A stretch of 64,000 bases of DNA from Enterococcus sp. 9E7_DIV0242. GTDB lineage: Bacteria > Bacillota > Bacilli > Lactobacillales > Enterococcaceae. The position numbers were made by a program, and so were the translations under genes. The stretch is taken from positions 2,729,001 through 2,793,000 of the forward strand of contig NZ_CP147247.1 of the NCBI RefSeq assembly GCF_002140975.2. Direction: 5' to 3'. The notes under the pieces were generated by a model. It was given only the letters and a program-made list of their open reading frames with translations, searched no databases and was not told the DNA's origin. Shown piece after piece: positions 35,274 through 43,583 of the stretch; within the stretch, counting starts at the first letter, position 1, and every line of letters starts with the position of its first letter.

Positions 35274-36803
35274 TTAAGATGGCAGCCAGGGACCTAAGAT
35301 AAAGGTTGCAGATATCACCGCAACAGCGGTCAATAAAAAGATTACGCTAAGGATGAAGGCCAGATTCCTTTTGGTAGCGGCTCCTCTTCTTGAACGTGCT
35401 GGTTTGATGCTGCTTATTCTGGTGAATATGATCAAAATGATAGAAAGAGTGAATGCTACGGCAGCAATGGTGTATTCTTTCCAAGCCAGTTTGACGTTAT
35501 CCAGAAATGAAGTTGCTGTTTTTGCTAATATCTTTTCTTTTATTTCCTCTTTTTCTACTATTTGATACTTGACGCTTGGAGAAGGAATACTGGTCGAAAC
35601 CTGATTTAACTGATTGGATAGAATCAATTGCTGATTATCTGACAGAATATATTCCGGCTGAGTTCCCTTCTGTAGCAGTCCATAGAACTCCTGTTTTAAA
35701 TCAATTTCTTTATCATTGATCGTCTGAGTACCAGCATCTAACAGCTTCTTGTATTCAAAATTAGTAAAACCGTAATCAAACAAGGCATTTCCGAAAACAT
35801 GGCGCTGACTCTCTCCCCCGCCATCATCCCAAGTACCGACACCTAAAACAACTTCGATCAGTCGGAAATCGCCATGTTGCGCGGTAGCAGCATAACTATA
35901 AGCTCCCTCCGGACTGGCCCCTGTTTTTAAGCCATCTTCTCCCTCATAGCCAAAGGCAGCTCCGGGAATTGATTGATTTGAATTTTCCAAAACAGTGGCA
36001 TATTCCGTATTTTCCATTACAGTAACTTGAAATTTATTTGTATACTCCAGCACATCAGGGTGATCTTTTAGTAGGTGATAGAACATCAACGCCAAATCTC
36101 TTGCCGTTGAGACATTGTCCGCTTCAGGATCAATCCCCGCAGGTGCATAATGCCCATTGAAGGCGCTGGCAGCAGCCCCACTTGGATTGTAGAAAGTTGT
36201 TTTGGTCATGCCAAGCTGAGCTGCTTTGCTATTCATCATGCCAATGAAGGCAGCAGCATCGTTGTTAGATACTAAGTTTGCCAACATGACGGTTGCAGCA
36301 TTAGATGAAGCAAGTGTCGTCATATAAAGCAAATCAGCAACAGGGTAAGTAACACCGGCAACGATTGGCGAATTGCTAAGCTCATAAATTTGGGAAATTG
36401 CCTCATCATCAGCAGTTGCTATGACGGGCGTATCTAAAGCCAGCTTTCCTTCATTGATAGCATCAAACAATAGATAAACTGTCATCATCTTGGCAATGCT
36501 TGCCGGATACCAAGCTTGGTCCGCTTGATCCTCCCAAATGACTTGCCCAGAGTTGGCTTCAATTACGATTGTAGCAGCGGGACGATAGGCCTCCTCTACT
36601 GTATAGCCGGCATTTCTTGCTAGTGTCATGATATCCTCTGGTGTTTGAGGGAGCACGGTTTCCTGTGATTCATTGGTTGATTCAGAAATTGTTGTAGAAA
36701 TTCCTTCTTCAGCAAAACCGGAAGAAAACGGAACGAAAAGAGCAGCAGTTAATGAAAATAATACGCTATGTAGTAGGAAACGTTGAATGTTTTTGTTCAG
36801 CAT
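35274..36803 (-). CDS. dacA: D-alanyl-D-alanine carboxypeptidase (PBP5-type, S11 family)
   Basis: This 509-residue protein has a signal peptide (FLLHSVLFSLTAALFVPFSS), then a serine beta-lactamase-fold peptidase: SxxK in WYPASIAKMMTVY (Ser about residue 103), SxN in TLASSNAATVML and KTG in DGLKTGASPEGAYSY. It trims the terminal D-Ala of peptidoglycan stem peptides outside the membrane. Unlike the usual single amphipathic C-terminal anchor, it ends with two strongly hydrophobic segments (about 442-462 and 482-505) around a basic loop (KPARSRRGAATKRN). Start ATG 36803 follows AAAGGAGTAACT. Confidence 0.92.
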   Translation of the reverse strand: MLNKNIQRFLLHSVLFSLTAALFVPFSSGFAEEGISTTISESTNESQETVLPQTPEDIMTLARNAGYTVEEAYRPAATIVIEANSGQVIWEDQADQAWYPASIAKMMTVYLLFDAINEGKLALDTPVIATADDEAISQIYELSNSPIVAGVTYPVADLLYMTTLASSNAATVMLANLVSNNDAAAFIGMMNSKAAQLGMTKTTFYNPSGAAASAFNGHYAPAGIDPEADNVSTARDLALMFYHLLKDHPDVLEYTNKFQVTVMENTEYATVLENSNQSIPGAAFGYEGEDGLKTGASPEGAYSYAATAQHGDFRLIEVVLGVGTWDDGGGESQRHVFGNALFDYGFTNFEYKKLLDAGTQTINDKEIDLKQEFYGLLQKGTQPEYILSDNQQLILSNQLNQVSTSIPSPSVKYQIVEKEEIKEKILAKTATSFLDNVKLAWKEYTIAAVAFTLSIILIIFTRISSIKPARSRRGAATKRNLAFILSVIFLLTAVAVISATFILGPWLPS

Positions 36804-36838
36804 AGTTACTCCTTTTTAGATAGAATTTAAACTATTGG

Positions 36839-36997
36839 TCATCGGGCTATTTTCACCGATACTATTGAATGTTCGGAAGTGTCTCTAGTTTCCAGATACT
36901 TCTCTGGATGTGCGCATCGATTTTCTTCATCAAAAACAACGCACAAGGCTGCTTCCTGCTCATCAGTCAATGCATAGACTATCTCATTATAGTTCAT
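36839..36997 (-). CDS. Possible small protein (52 aa), unknown
   Basis: The frame MNYNEIVYALTDEQEAALCV to ...SIVSVKIAR is acidic, with codon usage like the neighbouring genes. A weak ribosome binding site (CAGGTAGAT) precedes the ATG at 36997. It lies just upstream of dacA on the same strand, ending 36 bp before its ATG. No family is recognised. It may be a remnant of a longer gene. Confidence 0.35.
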   Translation of the reverse strand: MNYNEIVYALTDEQEAALCVVFDEENRCAHPEKYLETRDTSEHSIVSVKIAR

Positions 36998-37302
36998 ATC
37001 TACCTGATATAACCAGTCGTTTTGGGAATTTTTAGAAATTGGATACTGTTATTTATTTTATCTGAGCAAAATTGATTGGTTATAGTCACCCAATCCACTA
37101 GAAAATGGAGTCGAGCATTTTGTAGATAGTTTTTCTTTTTACGAATATACATATCTATTCTATCGGAAAATGAGTGAAAGAGGGATGTTTTTTTCATTTT
37201 TATATGAGATTTTTTTAGTCTGGATGGCTATTTTGCTTTTTCATTAAATACTAGGGCAGCAGGGGAAAGAAAAAGCTGTCGCTTTTTCGGAGGATAAAAT
37301 AT
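36998..37302. other. Intergenic stretch, nothing recognised
   Basis: A/T-rich DNA. A 65-codon minus frame (37000-37197) lacks a ribosome binding site and is not supported. Confidence 0.3.
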
Positions 37303-37364
37303 AAAAAGCAGCAATAACTGAGAAAAGGCGCTAATTAAGTGCAGCCTTCTCTCAGTTATTTTGC
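37303..37364 (-). terminator. Intrinsic terminator of the DUF3788 gene
   Basis: Minus-strand stem AATAACTGAGAGAAGGC / GCCTTTTCTCAGTTATT followed by GCTGCTTTTTAT. Confidence 0.75.
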
Positions 37365-37373
37365 TGTCATGCT

Positions 37374-37793
37374 TTAGCTTAACTTATAAGGTAAAAGAAA
37401 AATCAACTCATCTAAATCCTGCTCTGTTCTTACTTCAATCAGAATGCTGCGCCCTTCTGTATAAGCGGTTGTTGCTTCGACTCTCTGCTTTAAATCTGCC
37501 GTTATGGACTCATTGTTTAAGAGCATATTGATCGCTGTTTCTCCTAAAACGATGGTTGCTCGAAAATGCTTATCACAGGGTTGTCTATAAAGCAGAACCC
37601 TCTTTTTATGCGCATCAATCCAAGTCCAACCAGCTTTTTTTGTTGGGAATTTCCAATAGCCTGTCGTTTCCGGACATAAAGCTTTTAGTGTGTGGTCCGT
37701 TTTTTCCCATAAAGAAAAGGTGTCACCTAATACTTCCGGTAGCTCGCTAACTTCAGGTTGCTGCTCTTTGTTGCAGAAATAACTGATTGTCAT
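37374..37793 (-). CDS. DUF3788 family protein
   Basis: This 139-residue soluble protein starts MTISYFCNKEQQPEVSELPE, with AAGGAGGACCGCAA ahead of the ATG. The WKFPTKKAGWTWIDAHKKRVLLYR block, the FRATIVLGETAI strand and the DLDELIFLLPYKLS ending fit DUF3788, a small family related in fold to other DUF1801/YdhG-type proteins that may bind metals or small molecules. No enzymatic motif is visible. It is monocistronic, with its own terminator. Confidence 0.7.
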   Translation of the reverse strand: MTISYFCNKEQQPEVSELPEVLGDTFSLWEKTDHTLKALCPETTGYWKFPTKKAGWTWIDAHKKRVLLYRQPCDKHFRATIVLGETAINMLLNNESITADLKQRVEATTAYTEGRSILIEVRTEQDLDELIFLLPYKLS

Positions 37794-37989
37794 TTGCGGT
37801 CCTCCTTGTAAGCAATAATTGTTGGGTTTGGGGAATGGATAGCAGGATTGGACTCACTCTTGTCATTTCTCATTCAAAAAATGAATAATAAGTGTTTTGA
37901 TTAGATAACGCGTTCTCTTTGATTGTATCGTGTTGCTTAACGATGTTCAATATTTTTTCAGGAAATCAGCAAGCCAAGCAAAAATCTTT

Positions 37990-38008
37990 CACTTACTAAA
38001 AGTAAGTG
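37990..38008. promoter_or_regulatory. Operator-like palindrome within the promoter of the VOC gene
   Basis: CACTTAC and GTAAGTG flank TAAAA as a perfect inverted repeat. It lies between a weak -35 (TTTCAC 37987-37992) and a -10 (TATAGT 38010-38015) of the VOC gene, a place suited to a repressor such as an HxlR/MarR-type quinone or thiol sensor. No such regulator gene is adjacent. Confidence 0.55.
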
Positions 38009-38047
38009 ATATAGTAAAGATAGCAAACAAGCAAGGAGTGACATCGA

Positions 38048-38917
38048 ATGAAGACACAGACATTTTCTATTAATCAGGCAGCTCATACTGGGGCGGTAGG
38101 CCTAAAAGTAGCAAATTTAGATAAACAAGTTGATTTTTATACAAATATAATTGGGTTGGAGGTACTCACAGCCACTCAAGAGCAGGCAGTGTTGGGAAAC
38201 AAAGAAACAGGAACAGAATTGTTGTTTTTGAGAAAAATCGCAACGCCAGCTATCAGAAAAAGAAAGACAGGTCTATATCATACAGCCTTTCTTTTGCCGA
38301 CACGTAAGGATTTGGGTAATACGCTTTTTTCTTTGCTGAAAAAAGAAGCTGCGATTATCGGTGCATCAAATCATGGGTATAGCGAAGCAATCTATTTGGA
38401 AGACCCAGAGGGAAATGGGATCGAGATTTACCGAGATAAACCAAGAAGTGAATGGAATATTCAGGATGATGGCCGAATTTCTGGCATCACTGTTGAAATG
38501 GATGTAGAGGGGGTTTTGGCAAGCCGGGACGAACAGACGGATAAGTTTCCTGCTGGGACAGTTGTTGGTCATGTCCATTTGTCAGTCAGTGACCTTTTGA
38601 AAACAGAGCAGTTTTACCAAGCGGTATTGGGCTTAGGCCTGAAGGACCACTTTGGCGATCAAGCCAGCTTTTTCGCTGCCGGTGATTATCACCATCATAT
38701 CGGGACCAATGTCTGGACGGGGAAAAATATCCCTGCACCCGATGATCGGGATTTAGGCTTGGATTTCTTTACCTTGCTTGTACCCAATCAAGCCGCATTA
38801 ACTGAACTAAAGAAGAATATTGAGAGAGAAGGCGTAGAAATTATGCAAACAACGGACCATTCTATCGTATTATTGGACCCTAACGGACTGACTGTAAAGA
38901 TTGAAACAGAACAATAA
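38048..38917 (+). CDS. VOC-family protein (CatE-like extradiol dioxygenase/glyoxalase fold)
   Basis: This 289-residue protein has two vicinal-oxygen-chelate modules. The first has GAVGLKVANLDKQVDFYTNIIG and TGLYHTAFLLPTR; the second has GTVVGHVHLSVSDLLKTEQF and HHIGTNVWTG. Metal-ligand candidates are the His residues in YHTAF, GHVHL and HHIG and a Glu in NGIEIYRD. The length and layout resemble Bacillus CatE/MhqO, induced by quinones or catechol. The gene is preceded by a palindromic operator and ended by a clean terminator, so it is expressed alone. The substrate is not certain. Confidence 0.82.
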   Translation: MKTQTFSINQAAHTGAVGLKVANLDKQVDFYTNIIGLEVLTATQEQAVLGNKETGTELLFLRKIATPAIRKRKTGLYHTAFLLPTRKDLGNTLFSLLKKEAAIIGASNHGYSEAIYLEDPEGNGIEIYRDKPRSEWNIQDDGRISGITVEMDVEGVLASRDEQTDKFPAGTVVGHVHLSVSDLLKTEQFYQAVLGLGLKDHFGDQASFFAAGDYHHHIGTNVWTGKNIPAPDDRDLGLDFFTLLVPNQAALTELKKNIEREGVEIMQTTDHSIVLLDPNGLTVKIETEQ

Positions 38918-38953
38918 CTATCTTAAGTACGTAGTAGTTGATTTTTGATTGAA

Positions 38954-38986
38954 GACATTGGCAGAAAGAGATGCCAGTGTCTTTTT
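38954..38986 (+). terminator. Intrinsic terminator of the VOC gene
   Basis: Stem GACATTGGCA/TGCCAGTGTC with loop GAAAGAGA, then TTTTTC. Confidence 0.8.
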
Positions 38987-39270
38987 CTATTTGTCAGAAT
39001 TAAGGCTGCTGAAAAATGAAAAGCTGCATATTTCTTGTTATAATGAGTAAAAACTAAAGCGTACCAGAAAAGATCAAAGGGAATCCAACGTTTAGAATTA
39101 TAATGAAAATAGCTATAGATACTATCCAAATAAACAGTCTTTTTAGTTGTCTTCTAAACAAAAATTGACAAAATTTATCAAGAGAAGAATAGTAAGTATG
39201 CCTCAAGCGAAAAAATTGGCACAATGGCTAGGCTTAGAAAAGAATGACATCAGTAAGGAGAGTGAGACAC
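38987..39270. other. Intergenic region with promoter for the patatin gene
   Basis: TTGACA (39165-39170), 17 bp, then AATAGT (39188-39193) forms a plausible promoter. A 36-codon frame from ATG 39198 (MPQAKKLAQWLGLEKND) overlaps the patatin start. It has no ribosome site and is not called. Confidence 0.4.
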
Positions 39271-40950
39271 ATGAAATTGCTAAAGCTGCAGCCATCAGAC
39301 TACTATGATTTTTTTCCGTTCATTCAAAAAAGTCGATTGGTTCTACCATTCTATGAAACCCATTCAGAGGCACAAAATGCACTGCTTATACAACTGAAAG
39401 AAGAATCAGAGGTTTATGTAGCAGTGAAGAAAAATCAGCCGCTATTTTTTATGACGCTAAAAGAGAAACAAATCTTGAATATATTGGCGGTTGAGACGTT
39501 TATGGGTACCTGGCAGACATTGTTTGATGGGATCGAGTTGATCTATAAAAGAGTATTTGCATCGGAAGCCTGCTTACAATTTCCTAGGCCATTGAGCGAA
39601 GTCGAAAGCAGGCGATTGATTCAGCAAGGTTATCAACTTTCTAACACTACTGCTTGTAAGAAGCTTCATTATAATACAGCATTGGTGTTAGGTGGCGGTG
39701 GAGCTAGAGGAGCGTATCAAATCGGTGTTTGGCAGGCACTAAAAGAGGTTGGAATACCTATTCAAATTATTACAGGAACTTCCGTGGGTGCGTTGAATGG
39801 GGCTTTGATTGTACAAGATGATTTTGAGCGAGCCAAAGAAATGTGGGAGAAAATCGAAACCAGACAAATTCTTTCTTTTCCTATGAAAGATAATACGCAG
39901 AACACATTGCCTGAGCTGTTACGACAGATGGCGTCCTTCACGGTGGCAGCCATCCAATCCAAAGGTGTTTCAACGAAACCGTTACAGCAATTACTTGATG
40001 ATACCTTTTCACAGACAAAGCTGGAGCAAGCAACGCAGCAATTTTATCTGGTAACCACAGAGCTTCCGGGAGTAACTGAGAGAGTCATTCATTTTAATCG
40101 TTGTAAAAATGACCAGTGGAAGCAATGGTTATTGGCCTCCGCTTCTTTTTTTCCAGCGATGGCAGCGGCGCAAATCGAGGGGAAATACTACGTTGACGGC
40201 GGGTATCGAAACAACATTCCTGTGGATGCAGCACTAGCGAATGGGGCGACAGAGTGCATCATCGTGGATGTTAAAGGGCCGGGGATAACAAAGCATACTA
40301 TCCTTCCAGAAGGACAAAGCTGTATTTCGTTAAAAACACCATGGTCGTTAGGAACGGTGTTACTGTTTGATGGTGCACGTTCGATCGTTAACATCAAGCT
40401 GGGCTATTTGGAAATGATGAAAGCACTGGAAAAATACAGCGGCTATTGGTACACTTTTGATGAACCATTATCTAGTATCAAAGAGTTCCAGCGGCAGTTT
40501 TTTCAGTATCTCAAAAAGAACTATCAGCTGTCTTTATGGAAAAATAGAGAAGAACGGAAAAGATTCTATCAGAAATTGCGTAAATATTATAAAGACAGGG
40601 TGTATGAAGAAAATATCAGTCTGGCTTTATTGGAGCTGCTAGGAAAATCTACTGTAGTTCCACCAGATCAGCTCTACACATTTTCTGAATTTGTGCAGCT
40701 TTTGGCTGACCAAACAGATAAGCAAGAAGACACCTTTGCAGGAATGATTTCGGTTCAGGAATGGCTTGGAAAATATTATGATGATTTTTTCCTATTGTCA
40801 GAGAAGCGACAGCTTCAGCTGGTTAAGCAGCTTTTAGTTGTTGATCTAGAAGAGAAGAAAAAGCGGCTTAAGGGGTTGCTAGAGCAACTGCCGATAATTA
40901 CCTTGCAGGTGTTAATGAAAGAGTTTATACAAGAAGGAGAATGGTATTAA
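39271..40950 (+). CDS. Patatin-like phospholipase family protein
   Basis: ATG 39271 follows AAGGAGAGTGAGACAC; the in-frame ATG at 39244 lies before that site. The 559-residue protein has a short N-terminal region (about 130 residues, no recognised domain), then a patatin domain. It shows the oxyanion hole GGGGARGAYQIGVWQALKEVG (about 141-161), the nucleophile elbow GTSVGALNGAL (Ser about 175) and the catalytic Asp motif DGGYRNNIPVDAALANGA (about 310). The C-terminal about 200 residues are charged and helical, without a known motif. It probably hydrolyses acyl esters of phospholipids at the membrane surface. No signal peptide. It is next to the prophage end. Confidence 0.88.
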   Translation: MKLLKLQPSDYYDFFPFIQKSRLVLPFYETHSEAQNALLIQLKEESEVYVAVKKNQPLFFMTLKEKQILNILAVETFMGTWQTLFDGIELIYKRVFASEACLQFPRPLSEVESRRLIQQGYQLSNTTACKKLHYNTALVLGGGGARGAYQIGVWQALKEVGIPIQIITGTSVGALNGALIVQDDFERAKEMWEKIETRQILSFPMKDNTQNTLPELLRQMASFTVAAIQSKGVSTKPLQQLLDDTFSQTKLEQATQQFYLVTTELPGVTERVIHFNRCKNDQWKQWLLASASFFPAMAAAQIEGKYYVDGGYRNNIPVDAALANGATECIIVDVKGPGITKHTILPEGQSCISLKTPWSLGTVLLFDGARSIVNIKLGYLEMMKALEKYSGYWYTFDEPLSSIKEFQRQFFQYLKKNYQLSLWKNREERKRFYQKLRKYYKDRVYEENISLALLELLGKSTVVPPDQLYTFSEFVQLLADQTDKQEDTFAGMISVQEWLGKYYDDFFLLSEKRQLQLVKQLLVVDLEEKKKRLKGLLEQLPIITLQVLMKEFIQEGEWY

Positions 40951-40991
40951 GAGGGCTAAAGCACTGATAGAGCGGTGTTTTTAGCCCTCTT
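40949..40991 (+). terminator. Terminator hairpin after the patatin gene, next to the prophage left end
   Basis: AAGAGGGCTAAA / TTTAGCCCTCTT with a 19-nt loop. The attachment core of the prophage should lie between here and the integrase stop at 41037, but the right end is outside the window, so it cannot be fixed. Confidence 0.65.
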
Positions 40992-41036
40992 GTTACCTGC
41001 TTTTTATTTTTGACCTTGAAATTGACCTTGAAGCAT

Positions 41037-42176
41037 TTAACTTTCCATGTAGTTTGCAAAAACATCACCGGTTCTTTTGATGGTTTTTTCAGTTACATGG
41101 GTGTAGATATTCATGGTTGTTTTAATATCTCTATGTCCTAATCGTTCTTGAACCTCTTGTAGTGATGCTCCACTTTCAAAGAGTAATGAACAATGAGTGT
41201 GTCGGAATCCGTGAACCGTTATTTTTCTTAAATCAGTTCTCTTGTACACGCTTTCTATCCACCATTGTGTTATTGATGGGGTAAAAATCTTGTTGTCTGC
41301 AGTAGTGAAAATGAACTGGTCGATATTTGAAGTGTTACGACCATGGACGAAATACCGCTTCTTTTGCTCTCTGCGCCATTCTCTTAAAATCTGTACCGTT
41401 CCGTCATCCAAACTTATTGTTCGTGCTGAGGTAGCTGTTTTAGGTGTCTGTACGATTACTTTTGCATGTTCATCTACAGAAAGTGTTTTTCCAATAGTGA
41501 GTAGCTGCTTATCAAAATTAATATCTTTCCATTGCAATGCTAATGCCTCACTTTTTCGCATACCGGTATAAGCAATTAATCGAAAAAAAATAAAAATTTT
41601 TTGATCTGATAATTTTTTTGCAGTTAATAAAAAGTTTTGAAGTTCTTCTTTAGAATAATAATTTATCTTCTTTTCTGATTCTTTCTTTCTTGGAAGAGTA
41701 GTTTTACCCATCGGATTTGATTCAATTAGTTCAAGAGAAACGCCATATTTCAACACTTGATTTACTAACAATCTAAGGTAGCCATAAGACTTGTACTTCG
41801 ATTGCCATTCATTGACTGTTGTTTGACAAAAAGAAACACTCAGCTTGTTAAGTTTAATGTCTTTAAAAATAGGTAAAATCTGTCTTTTGGCGTGATTATT
41901 TGCTGCTGCAACTGTTGAAGGTTTTACGCTTAGTCGGTATTGATCCAACCAAAGATTGTACAACTCTCCAAAAGTAACAATTTTCTTTTTATTAAATCCG
42001 TTTTCAATCACATCATACTGTAGCCGCTTTTCAGCAAGCACAGCCTCTTTTCTCGTGTTGAAGTTTCTTCTAGTTGTCTGCAATTGCTTTCCTGTCACTT
42101 CGTCTGTACCGAGGTATGTTTTAAATAACCATTTTTTAGTGCCGTTTTTAAGTTCATATTGTTTGAATGTCGCCAT
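41037..42176 (-). CDS. int: Phage tyrosine integrase
   Basis: ATG 42176 (MATFKQYELKNGTKKWLFKT) has GAAAGGAAAATAAAA ahead. The frame stays open upstream to 42317, but that part does not look like integrase. The 379-residue protein has an AP2-like arm-binding N-terminus, a SAM-like core-binding domain (about 75-160: TFGELYNLWLDQYRLSVKPS) and the catalytic domain with R in YTGMRKSEALALQW, HxxR in TVHGFRHTHCSLL, the GHRDIKTT segment and the Tyr in TTMNIYTHV. It inserts and, with an Xis, excises the phage. Two copies of TTGACCTTGAA lie just past its stop. Confidence 0.95.
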   Translation of the reverse strand: MATFKQYELKNGTKKWLFKTYLGTDEVTGKQLQTTRRNFNTRKEAVLAEKRLQYDVIENGFNKKKIVTFGELYNLWLDQYRLSVKPSTVAAANNHAKRQILPIFKDIKLNKLSVSFCQTTVNEWQSKYKSYGYLRLLVNQVLKYGVSLELIESNPMGKTTLPRKKESEKKINYYSKEELQNFLLTAKKLSDQKIFIFFRLIAYTGMRKSEALALQWKDINFDKQLLTIGKTLSVDEHAKVIVQTPKTATSARTISLDDGTVQILREWRREQKKRYFVHGRNTSNIDQFIFTTADNKIFTPSITQWWIESVYKRTDLRKITVHGFRHTHCSLLFESGASLQEVQERLGHRDIKTTMNIYTHVTEKTIKRTGDVFANYMES

Positions 42177-42200
42177 TTTTATTTTCCTTTCATCGTCAGT

Positions 42201-42216
42201 TAGGCGCTGCGAGATG
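42201..42216 (+). repeat. 16-bp direct repeat, copy 1
   Basis: TAGGCGCTGCGAGATG occurs here, just upstream of the integrase start, and exactly again at 44819-44834 in the same orientation. The two copies bracket the int-lipoprotein-ImmA-CI-Cro-early block. Possible roles are binding sites for the integrase or Xis, or footprints of module exchange. Confidence 0.75.
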
Positions 42217-42349
42217 TTAGGATATATAAGCGTTGCATCACTCCCTTCAATTTGATAAAATGGGTATAAGAAATAGCCCACCATCATGGGCGTGTTTTTT
42301 TGTTTCACATTACTCAATCTTTTGTCAGAGGGGAGAGTAGTGTGTTTTT

Positions 42350-42958
42350 TTATTTTACAGGAAATTCGGCTTTTCCATATTCGGTGCCAAGCATATCTTT
42401 AGCAGTCAGTGTTACTGGTGTTTCTGTATCAGTTAAAGTGTAGGCAACGGCACTAGCAACTGTTCCGCCAGGTTTAATTTCTGCCATTTGAGAATCTAAG
42501 AACTGGTTGTCAGGTAAAGAGGCGACATTCAATTTGTTTACCATATTAGGATCATTGTCCTGAACAGCCTCAAAATTGAAAATCCATGCATTATTTGGAG
42601 TAACAGGATTAGAATTGTCATAATCTGGATTAACTAAAGTATCGAACCAAAAGGCTAATACCGGACTATCTCCATACTCGTTTCCAGCTTCACCAGGTTG
42701 GATAACTCTATGATCAGTAATTCGAACAGAATAAGAGTTCCCTCTAAGCATTGTTCCATCAAAGAAAGAATCTGAAGCAGTTGCGACAAAATCACCAGCA
42801 GGCTTTGTGCTGCTTTCTTGAACTTCCGAATTTTTACTAACTTGTGTTGTTGAAGAACTAGAAGAAGTTGCAGATTCTTTTTCTTCATCGCCACCACCAC
42901 AAGCGGCAAGTAAAAATACACTTGAAAATAGTAAACCTAAACCATATACCTTTTTCAT
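42350..42958 (-). CDS. DUF5067-type lipoprotein (probable lysogenic conversion gene)
   Basis: This 202-residue lipoprotein has signal MKKVYGLGLLFSSVFLLAAC (Cys20), then a Ser-rich linker (to about 50) and a beta-sandwich-like domain: GNSYSVRITDHRVIQPGEAG, SPVLAFWFDTLVNP, NAWIFNFEAVQDND and a PGGTVASAVAYTLTD strand. This matches DUF5067-type proteins attached to Gram-positive prophages. GAGGAAACTATAAA precedes the ATG. Sitting between integrase and repressor, it is placed like genes expressed in the lysogen. It may alter the surface or block superinfection; no function is proven. Confidence 0.75.
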   Translation of the reverse strand: MKKVYGLGLLFSSVFLLAACGGGDEEKESATSSSSSTTQVSKNSEVQESSTKPAGDFVATASDSFFDGTMLRGNSYSVRITDHRVIQPGEAGNEYGDSPVLAFWFDTLVNPDYDNSNPVTPNNAWIFNFEAVQDNDPNMVNKLNVASLPDNQFLDSQMAEIKPGGTVASAVAYTLTDTETPVTLTAKDMLGTEYGKAEFPVK

Positions 42959-43023
42959 TTTATAGTTTCCTCATTTCTATGATATAATATTTTTACAATA
43001 AGTCTCACGAAAATGAGGCATAG

Positions 43024-43059
43024 GCTAATCAGTATTTACGGTACTGGTTAGCTTTTTTT
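43024..43059 (+). terminator. Plus-strand terminator hairpin opposite the 3' end of immA
   Basis: GCTAATCAGTA/TACTGGTTAGC with a 7-nt loop, then seven T residues on the plus strand, though the neighbouring genes run leftward. A TATAAT at 42983-42988 could start a plus-strand RNA of about 65 nt that ends here, a candidate small antisense RNA of the lysogeny region. Confidence 0.45.
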
Positions 43060-43479
43060 CAAAAACCTTTCAAACTCAATAGGAAGTCCATAATAGTTTA
43101 AAATAGAGTAAGTGTTGTTTATGCCATGATCGTCGTGTGATCCGTCAACAATTAATCGTGTTGCGAAATAATTAGCTTCTTTTTCTATCTTAAGTTCTGA
43201 TGTGATTGATGCTGCTGATAAATGCGGTGTATTAGCTGCAGGATGTAGAACCGAGTGTCCTAATTCATGAGCGCACGCAAGTATCTTATCTTGCCAGCTA
43301 AGCTTAGAATTAATGTAAATCACTTTTACATTGCGAAGCCGAGTGTAAAAGCCGTAGATGTCGCCTAAATCTTTTTCAATTACAATGACGTTCTTCTCTT
43401 TAGCTAGTTTAAAAGGGTCTCTTGTTTCATAAATACGTAACAGGTTAGCAATAATTTTATCAATCGATTCTATTTCCAT
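43048..43479 (-). CDS. ImmA/IrrE-family metallopeptidase
   Basis: This 143-residue protein has the zinc motif HExxH in ILACAHELGHSVLHPAANTP (about 71-90) and the downstream EKEANYFATRLIVDG with the third ligand Glu, the layout of ICEBs1 ImmA. Such peptidases cleave the paired repressor after DNA damage or other signals and release the lytic programme. It lies directly downstream of the CI-like repressor on the same strand. AAAAGGATGTCGATATC precedes the ATG. Confidence 0.92.
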   Translation of the reverse strand: MEIESIDKIIANLLRIYETRDPFKLAKEKNVIVIEKDLGDIYGFYTRLRNVKVIYINSKLSWQDKILACAHELGHSVLHPAANTPHLSAASITSELKIEKEANYFATRLIVDGSHDDHGINNTYSILNYYGLPIEFERFLKKS

Positions 43480-43583
43480 GATATCGACATCCTTTTCGGG
43501 GTAAATGATACGAACGCTTGTTCTCTTTTTTAATATTACACCGAAAAAATGTAATTATCAATTACATTGCAATGATAAAAATT

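Noticed and set aside
37000..37197. 65-codon minus frame MKKTSLFHSFSDRIDMYIRK...
   Set aside because: No ribosome binding site, no recognisable domain, A/T-rich intergenic composition.
39198..39308. 36-codon ORF MPQAKKLAQWLGLEKND overlapping the patatin start
   Set aside because: No ribosome site and overlap with a supported gene; left as an unproven small ORF.
40992..41036. Prophage attL core in the patatin-int spacer
   Set aside because: Cannot be defined without the right end. The TTGACCTTGAA direct repeats there may be integrase arm sites rather than the core.
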